Assembly (NCBI GenBank): GCA_045644325.1 | Contig: JAZRGT010000020.1 | Span: 1 to 35,440, forward strand | Direction of reading: 5' to 3' | Source of the DNA: CAG-390 sp045644325 | Lineage (GTDB): Bacteria > Bacillota > Clostridia > Oscillospirales > CAG-272 | Length of the DNA: 35,440 bases | In this document: positions 30,032 to 35,440 of the stretch, piece after piece | Layout: every line of letters starts with the position of its first letter | Numbering within the stretch: position 1 is the stretch's first letter | Translations under genes and position numbers: made by a program | The notes under the pieces: generated by a model | Seen by the model: only the letters and a program-made list of their open reading frames with translations | Database searches by the model: none | Told to the model about the DNA's origin: nothing

Positions 30032-30060
30032 ATCTCCGATGCCTTAAAGGCATCGGAGAT
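30032..30060. terminator. Intrinsic terminator, bidirectional
   Basis: 12-bp stem atctccgatgcc/ggcatcggagat with a 5-nt loop, A6 on the left and CTTATTTTTA on the right. Ends folC and the convergent lipoprotein gene. Confidence 0.93.
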
Positions 30061-30067
30061 CTTATTT

Positions 30068-32290
30068 TTAGCTAAAGTAGCAAACTGCAAAGAGCCATGC
30101 GTTATAGTCGTATACAAAAACTCCGTCGTCCGCGAAGATCGAGTCGGGAGAAAGAATATCATACCAACTGCCCGCGCCTATATTCTTAAGAATATAAATG
30201 AGCTCATCATCGAGCGGAACAACTCCGTTAGCGGTATCCGCAACCGCGCCATACGCAATGATAGCGTCGTTATAGGATTCCTTCTTAAGGAAGTTGCCGT
30301 TTTCGTCATAGAAATAACATCCGACGTTGGTGACGTTTGCAATAGTTATCAGAGCTTCCTGGAAGAGAGTCTTCGTGTTGATCTTTACGTAAAGCACGGG
30401 ACCGTCTACGCTTGAAAGATGATAGAATCCGTCGTTTTCGTTATAGTAGACCTGAATCTCGGAAACTGCACCGGTGATGTTGAAGATATCGCTGATGTCA
30501 GCGGTTATCTGAACATAGTGCAGACTTCCCTTAGGATCCGCGGACTTCTGCGGAGTTTTGGAAAGCTGATACTGATCCCAAGGAAGCTCCGCATCGGAAA
30601 TTCCAATATCCATCGCCTTTTCGATAGTAAGGGTACATTCGGTAACAGCGGAAGATGTGGACTTGAGTCCGATTACAAGAGTACTGCCGACCTGAGAATG
30701 GAGAATCGTGAGCGTCATAACGCCGTTTGCATCAATTTCACCGGTATTGGTTTCCGAAACATAGAAGCTTCCGCCGTAATATCCGACCTCGACCTTATCA
30801 GAATCGGTGTAGAACTTATAAACCGCGCCTTCAGCGGGAGCAAAGAAGAAATATCTCATTTCATCCTTAGCAACGGGAACGCGTACAGATCCAACGGTAA
30901 CGCTGTAAACGCCGTTTATCTCATCGGGGTAAACCAATTCGGGATTCGAAGCATATCCAACGAGACGAAGTGTCGCGGAAGGAGCAGATACGCTGAGCAT
31001 AGCGGATGCTGATGCGTATCCGTCAGCCTCGGCTACAGCCTCATAAGTGCCCTCGGTAAGCTTTACGGTTACTTTACCGTTATTATCGGTAACAGCCTCT
31101 GCGGCGAGATTCGCGCCCGACATAAAGCTTATCTTGGTGTTGGCAACAGGATTGCCGGAGCCGTCAAGAAGAGTTACGGTATATTCAGCCTTTGCGGGCT
31201 CGAGAACGGGGATCGTTTCGGTCTTGAACGTTGCTCCGCAAACCGAGCAAACCATATGCTTAGAACCGGTTGAGGTAAGTGTAGCTTCTTTATCAATGAT
31301 CCATTCGCCGTCCTTATGGCCGGTTGCGGGAACTGTCTGCTGAGCGACTGTGGTAGCGTTACAAACGGTACAAGTCTTACCCTCGGTAAGTCCGCTTGCG
31401 GTACATGTGGGAGCCTTAGCGGCAACAGTCTTTTCGCTGTGTCCCTTTGCGGGAACAGACTGCTGAGCCTTGATGGCAGCCTTACATACCGAGCAATGAG
31501 AGCCTGCGGTAAGTCCGTTTTCAGTACAAGTAGCAGCCTTTGCAGGATCCGCAACTTCGGTGTGACCCTTTGCGGCAACTGTCTGCTGTGCGGTAATAAC
31601 TGCGTTACATACAGAACAATGTGTACCCGAAGTGAGACCGCTTTCGGTGCAGGTTGCATCCTTTGCGGGATCAATGACCTCGGTATGACCCTTTGCGGGG
31701 ATGACCTCGGTATCTGCTGTCTCGCCGCACTTGGTGCAGACTCTGTGCTTCGAGCCAGCCTCGGTGCAGGTTGCTTCCTTATCAATTATCCACTCGCCGG
31801 GAACGTGAGGAGTTACGGGAATTGCCTCGGTCTTTACGGTTGCACCGCAGACGGTGCAAGCCTGATGCTTGGAGCCTTCCTCAGTAGAGGTAGCTTCCTT
31901 ATCGATGATCCATTCGCCGACTCTGTGCTCGGTCTTGGCAATGGACTGAGTTTCCTTTTCACCGCAAGAGCAGACTCTTTCGGCAGAACCCTCTTCCGAG
32001 CAGGTTGCAACCTTTACGGTGTTCCAAGCACCAAAGGAATGGGTGTGAGGGGGCTCGGTCACGACAGCTTCTGTAGTTTCGGGAGCCGAAGTAGTTTCGT
32101 CAGCGGCATCCCCGGTAGTCTCAACCTCGGGGGACTCGGTGGTCTCGCCGATGGCTTCGGTAGGATCTGCGCTTTCGGAAATGGGTGCTTCGGTCGTAGT
32201 CTCGCCGTCGCCGTCGCAAGAAACTAGAAGCGCAGACGAGATAACGAGAAGAGCCGCGAGAAGGATTAATAATAATCTGAAATGTTTCAT
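30068..32290 (-). CDS. Large surface lipoprotein with seven Cys/His repeats
   Basis: 740 residues. Type II signal with lipobox LVSC (Cys25), Thr/Glu-rich spacer (30-82), then seven repeats of about 40 residues (82-362). They have the plan H..., ATCTE-G, CxxC, nine residues, H. Two forms alternate: GEWIIDKEAT (repeats 2, 3, 7) and GHTEV-DPAK-ATCTE-GLT (repeats 4, 5, close in 6). Repeats 2 and 7 lack the first Cys. A Cna-B/carboxypeptidase-regulatory-like domain lies at about 368-445, a PPC-like beta domain at about 475-558, and an unrecognised module at 612-740 shared with the next protein. aaggag precedes the ATG; 17 bp after the upstream gene's stop, so same operon. Binding or structural role at the surface; function unknown. 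Confidence 0.85.
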   Translation of the reverse strand: MKHFRLLLILLAALLVISSALLVSCDGDGETTTEAPISESADPTEAIGETTESPEVETTGDAADETTSAPETTEAVVTEPPHTHSFGAWNTVKVATCSEEGSAERVCSCGEKETQSIAKTEHRVGEWIIDKEATSTEEGSKHQACTVCGATVKTEAIPVTPHVPGEWIIDKEATCTEAGSKHRVCTKCGETADTEVIPAKGHTEVIDPAKDATCTESGLTSGTHCSVCNAVITAQQTVAAKGHTEVADPAKAATCTENGLTAGSHCSVCKAAIKAQQSVPAKGHSEKTVAAKAPTCTASGLTEGKTCTVCNATTVAQQTVPATGHKDGEWIIDKEATLTSTGSKHMVCSVCGATFKTETIPVLEPAKAEYTVTLLDGSGNPVANTKISFMSGANLAAEAVTDNNGKVTVKLTEGTYEAVAEADGYASASAMLSVSAPSATLRLVGYASNPELVYPDEINGVYSVTVGSVRVPVAKDEMRYFFFAPAEGAVYKFYTDSDKVEVGYYGGSFYVSETNTGEIDANGVMTLTILHSQVGSTLVIGLKSTSSAVTECTLTIEKAMDIGISDAELPWDQYQLSKTPQKSADPKGSLHYVQITADISDIFNITGAVSEIQVYYNENDGFYHLSSVDGPVLYVKINTKTLFQEALITIANVTNVGCYFYDENGNFLKKESYNDAIIAYGAVADTANGVVPLDDELIYILKNIGAGSWYDILSPDSIFADDGVFVYDYNAWLFAVCYFS
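31200..32050 (-). repeat. Tandem repeats encoding the Cys/His modules
   Basis: Seven in-frame copies of about 117-123 bp within the lipoprotein gene, clearest between 31400 and 31700, where copies 4, 5 and 6 are very similar. Coding repeats, not a CRISPR array: no constant repeat with unrelated spacers. Confidence 0.85.
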
Positions 32291-32307
32291 TTAAAACTCC
32301 TTATTTC

Positions 32308-35148
32308 TTAAGGATTTACGGGTGCTCCAATATACTGATAGTAGTAGCAAACCTTAGTCCAGGAATGGTCAACGTCCTTGAAGGTGTACTTATCCATAAG
32401 CGCCTGAAGAACCTCTGCAAGCTTAGCGTCAACGGCTACGCAACCGCTTCTTTCGGGATGCTCAGCGTTTTCAACAGCAAGCTTTGCGTATTCCTTGATA
32501 AGGGAGGAGTAATCTTCGCCTCCGCCGTGGGAAATACCTGCGAGAACCTCGTCTACCTTATAAAGCTCGTAATACTCGTCGTAGGACTCGCCCCACTCGA
32601 GCTTGAGCTGCTCCTGAAGCTTTGCGCCGTAAAGGACGTAACGGTACATAATGTAGAGGTCGTTTTCTGTGTACTTGAAGTTAAAGCCGTTCTTGTCGAT
32701 CATATCAACAATGGTAGTGCTGAAAATGGGAGTGAGCTGAGTGAAGTCAGCGTAAATGATAGAACCTACGCTACCGTCAGCGCGGAGCTCGTGGTAATAA
32801 CCGTCATCACCGAGGATAACGTCGATACCGCCCGCAATGGTCTCGTTAAGGAGCTGACCCTCTTCGCTTTCATAGAAGGTGAAGAAACCGGGAGAAGCGA
32901 GAGTGAAGTGATCGTACTGCTCTGCGATATACTCGATCTTGAAGGTGAAGGTACCCATCTGATATACGTCGTAGTAAGCAATATCGATGTAGTAATCTCT
33001 GCCTGCCTCAAAGTAAACGACCATCGAGCAGTTGTTGGGGTCGGTGTACATACGCTCACCGCCGGTGTACTCGTAATAGATGGTTCTGTCGGGATTGAAG
33101 ATCCAGGCGTCAACGAGAGAATCGCTGTTGGAGGTGATTCTGTATGCGCCGGACTTCTCGGGAATGAACTTATACATAAGTCCGCGGGGCATGATCATAC
33201 GGTCGTAGGTAACGACGTTGTCCTTGCCCATCTCAGCGATGAATGCGGAATGAGCCGCAAGACCCTGAATGGGGTCGGTGAGCTGTGCAGCTCCGCCGTA
33301 AACGTCGTAGTAGCAGCACATCTGGAGCCACTGCTTTTCGTTCTCGACCTCAAGACCGCAAGCGAAAGCGACCTTCTTGAGGAGCTCTGCGAGAGTCTTG
33401 TCAACGGTGCAAACGCCGCTGACAGATGCGTTGGACGCATAGTTGAAATACTGAACGATCTGATCGTAATAGTTTACGCCGTCAATGGTAACGAGACCTG
33501 CATAAGCAAGATCGAAAACGGAGGACTCAGCAAAGGGAGTGCGGTAGCCCATAAGGTTTGCGAGAAGGAGAGGACCGTTCTCGCTTCCTACGTGGTAGTA
33601 GCCGTCCTTTTCATTGAAAACTACGTCAACGTAGTTTGCGTATCCGTATCCGTCGGCAACGCGGTCGGTAGCGCAGTTACGGGGAATGTAGCTTGCTACG
33701 GTTACGTCCTTGGCGTCGCATATCTCAAAATTCTTGATGTATACGCTGTCTTCGCCAACGGTATCGGTGGTATCCTTGATATAAGCGATCGCGATGGTGT
33801 ACTTGCCGTCCTTGATAGCAACGTAGGGGAAGCAAGTCTGCCAATCGGTGCTTTCGCCCGAGATCTGATAGATCTGAACGTCGTCGATGATGATGTGAAG
33901 CATATCCGCGCCAAGCTCGGAGGATGCGAAATAATCAAACTTGATAGCCTGTCCTGCCTTGAGCTCAACGTCAACGTAAACGAGCGAGCTCGTTCCGTCA
34001 GCCTCCTGGTTGGTGTTTACAAGGCACTTAACGCCGTTCTTTTCGGTAAGAGTGAAGTCCCAGATGCTGTCCTCATACTCGGGAGCGGTCTCTGCGCGGT
34101 AGGTGATACCTGCGCCGTTTGCGCCGTTGATAGCAGCCTCGATCTCGGAGGATGCGGGCATATCGGTATCGGGCTTGGGAACCTCAACGAAAGCCTGAAG
34201 GGACTCTTCAAGACGCTGAGTGTAATTTTCGGAAATGAAATGCTCGTAAGCCGCAATGAAGGGAGCCTCGGAAACGATAGCACCAACCTCGATTACGGAG
34301 ATCATACCGTAGCGGTCGATCATAACGGAGGTAGGATACGCCTCAACGCTGAATGCATCAACGATAGCGGTATCGGTCTTTGCCATCTGGAAGGTAAGTC
34401 CGTTTGCCGCCTGATATGTCTGGATCGAGCTCTCGGTATCGCTCGAATAGGGATTAAGAGCAATGATAGCGATATCGTCGCTGTACTGCTGATATACGCT
34501 GTTCATATAGGGGAACTCCTCCTGACACCAGGAGCAGTTGATGTACCAGAAGTTGATAAGCACAGCCTTCTTGGTCTTGAGAGCCTCGGAAAGAGTGAAG
34601 GTAGTTCCGTCAACGGTCTGAACCGTAAAATCATACATAATGTCGCCGGTCTTGAACTTAACTCCGGAGAAGCTTTCGCCGGTTACGAGAGCGGAAGAGA
34701 GTGTGATCTTGGTCTCGCTGCCGGTAAGAGGATAGCTGTCGGCAAGCTCATATCCCTTCGGAACCTCGGAAAGAACTGCGTGGTAGCTTGTACCCTCTGC
34801 GGGGAGACTGAAGGTAGCGATGCCGTTTTCATCCGTCTTTGCATAACCGTTCATTATGGTCATCGAAGCATCGGCATAAATAAGAACTGTGATGTCCTTG
34901 AGCTTAAGTCCGCCTTCGCTGACAACTTCAACGCTGTAGGGCACCTTATTAACGTCAGTGGGAGTTCCCGTGGTCTCGGGCGCGCCTGTGGTTACAGAGG
35001 GCGCGTTGGTATCGGGAGTCGCCGTGGTCGTGGGGTCATCGGTAACCTCTCCGTCGCCGTTGCAAGCGGTGAGTACGGGTACGATGAGCATGAGCATTGC
35101 AAGCATAAGTGCCAATGCTCTCTTGGTGGGAAATGAGATTCTTGTCAT
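32308..35148 (-). CDS. Large surface lipoprotein with TlpA-like thioredoxin domain
   Basis: 946 residues. Lipobox LTAC (Cys29), Thr/Pro spacer, Cna-B-like domain (about 69-155), TlpA/redoxin-like domain (about 165-305). The last has the motif NFWYINCSWCQEEFPYM (Cys205, Cys208) and cis-Pro site AYPTSVMID (Pro272). A jelly-roll-like domain at about 360-478, an unrecognised module at 505-617, a PPC-like domain at about 655-741 and a second module copy at 775-940 follow. ATG 35148 is chosen for aaggag 8 bp upstream. First gene of the lipoprotein operon. Probably a thiol-disulfide reductase held on the cell surface; electron donor and target unknown. Confidence 0.87.
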   Translation of the reverse strand: MTRISFPTKRALALMLAMLMLIVPVLTACNGDGEVTDDPTTTATPDTNAPSVTTGAPETTGTPTDVNKVPYSVEVVSEGGLKLKDITVLIYADASMTIMNGYAKTDENGIATFSLPAEGTSYHAVLSEVPKGYELADSYPLTGSETKITLSSALVTGESFSGVKFKTGDIMYDFTVQTVDGTTFTLSEALKTKKAVLINFWYINCSWCQEEFPYMNSVYQQYSDDIAIIALNPYSSDTESSIQTYQAANGLTFQMAKTDTAIVDAFSVEAYPTSVMIDRYGMISVIEVGAIVSEAPFIAAYEHFISENYTQRLEESLQAFVEVPKPDTDMPASSEIEAAINGANGAGITYRAETAPEYEDSIWDFTLTEKNGVKCLVNTNQEADGTSSLVYVDVELKAGQAIKFDYFASSELGADMLHIIIDDVQIYQISGESTDWQTCFPYVAIKDGKYTIAIAYIKDTTDTVGEDSVYIKNFEICDAKDVTVASYIPRNCATDRVADGYGYANYVDVVFNEKDGYYHVGSENGPLLLANLMGYRTPFAESSVFDLAYAGLVTIDGVNYYDQIVQYFNYASNASVSGVCTVDKTLAELLKKVAFACGLEVENEKQWLQMCCYYDVYGGAAQLTDPIQGLAAHSAFIAEMGKDNVVTYDRMIMPRGLMYKFIPEKSGAYRITSNSDSLVDAWIFNPDRTIYYEYTGGERMYTDPNNCSMVVYFEAGRDYYIDIAYYDVYQMGTFTFKIEYIAEQYDHFTLASPGFFTFYESEEGQLLNETIAGGIDVILGDDGYYHELRADGSVGSIIYADFTQLTPIFSTTIVDMIDKNGFNFKYTENDLYIMYRYVLYGAKLQEQLKLEWGESYDEYYELYKVDEVLAGISHGGGEDYSSLIKEYAKLAVENAEHPERSGCVAVDAKLAEVLQALMDKYTFKDVDHSWTKVCYYYQYIGAPVNP

Positions 35149-35266
35149 TTCGTTTCTCCTTGGGTAGTTTTTGATCGCGCTGTATGTAAATGAATTATGC
35201 ACTGAAAAGAAAGATATGGGTAATTAACGATAAAACTTCACTTTGCGCAATACGAAAAGATATAAT

Positions 35267-35295
35267 ATTTTATCATAAAATTATTAGTAAGTCAA
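35267..35295 (-). promoter_or_regulatory. Sigma-A promoter of the lipoprotein operon
   Basis: On the minus strand: TTGACT (35290-35295), 17 bp ending TATGA, TAAAAT (35267-35272). Gives a leader of about 110 nt. Confidence 0.8.
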
Positions 35296-35386
35296 GTATA
35301 TATATAATTTTTAATTGAACTCAAGCGATCTTTAGGTAATTTTGAACAAAAAATTTACATATCGTTGGCAATATGCTAACAGCTTA

Positions 35387-35415
35387 TTGACAATTTGCTC
35401 TTATCGTGATATAAT
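35387..35415 (+). promoter_or_regulatory. Sigma-A promoter for a gene beyond the right edge
   Basis: TTGACA (35387-35392), 17 bp ending GTGA, TATAAT (35410-35415). The window ends in aaaggat, possibly the ribosome binding site of the next gene. The rest of 35149-35386 is AT-rich and shows only the opposing promoter and an imperfect TTGGCA/TGCTAA dyad at 35365-35379. Confidence 0.87.
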
Positions 35416-35440
35416 ATTATTATCAAAAAAATCAAAGGAT

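Noticed and set aside
31400..31900. CRISPR-like tandem repeats
   Set aside because: Repeats are about 120 bp, in frame, without unrelated spacers, and encode Cys/His protein modules.
32365..35136. Very long plus-strand open frame opposite the TlpA-like lipoprotein gene
   Set aside because: It lies fully antisense to a gene with signal peptide, known domains and ribosome binding site. Its translation has no domain or start signal; it is a by-product of codon bias.
35365..35379. CIRCE or LexA site before the right-edge promoter (TTGGCA ATA TGCTAA)
   Set aside because: The 3-bp spacing does not fit CIRCE (9 bp), and the arms do not match the Firmicute LexA box; too weak to name.

Overview
The window looks like a piece of chromosome from an uncultured, endospore-forming, anaerobic Clostridia-type Firmicute, probably gut-associated. 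The evidence is the CotJA/CotJB/CotJC spore-coat cassette, a HrcA/CIRCE-controlled groES-groEL operon, the Firmicute families DUF4364, DUF1934, YmdB, QueT and FolT, strong Shine-Dalgarno sequences, and many perfect sigma-A promoters (TTGACA, 17 bp, TATAAT, often with an extended TGn). No rRNA, tRNA, CRISPR array, transposase or phage gene was seen.

Layout. 1-731: 5' end of groEL, then groES and its CIRCE operator, all on the minus strand. 875-4486: an AGCS amino-acid symporter facing a glycosyltransferase-homoserine dehydrogenase pair. 4619-5170: a DUF4364 regulator. 5205-7004: AT-richer accessory stretch with a dual-specificity-type phosphatase, an unknown protein and a lipoprotein, bounded by an imperfect direct repeat that copies the cotJC 3' end, its terminator and a promoter. 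7124-8360: cotJA-cotJB-cotJC. 8539-9569: a zinc-ribbon protein and a SigH-like sigma factor. 9801-10889: a membrane zinc-ribbon protein and an Imm26-like protein. 11079-12757: SGNH hydrolase and dus. 12779-16287: an ECF sigma/anti-sigma operon with an ECF-type promoter between the two genes, continuing into an MFS protein, a small membrane protein and three tandem microproteins. 16308-17886: an EEP-fold phosphatase and a lipoprotein. 17920-20517 (minus): CPBP protease, glycerol-1-phosphate dehydrogenase (AraM type) and a SleB-like hydrolase. 20574-25422: DUF1934, a second EEP protein, an LRR membrane protein, YmdB and a heparinase II/III-like protein. 25545-27394: a YtrA-type GntR regulator with an ABC exporter. 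27436-27927: queT behind a probable preQ1-I riboswitch. 28072-30026: folT-folC behind a probable THF-type riboswitch whose terminator overlaps the folT ribosome binding site. 30068-35148: two large tandem surface lipoproteins sharing an unrecognised C-terminal module. A strong promoter at 35387-35415 points out of the window.

How the genes fit together. Two vitamin or precursor salvage units (queuosine precursor, folate) sit back to back, each with its own RNA switch. The ECF unit looks like a self-amplifying envelope-stress operon made almost wholly of membrane proteins. The lipoprotein pair encodes a large cell-surface TlpA-like redox protein and a companion with Cys/His repeats. The least explained parts are the three microproteins, the shared lipoprotein module, the duplicated cotJC tail and the inverted-repeat divergent promoter beside the SleB-like gene. 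Function calls rest on motif recognition by eye; no database search was run.
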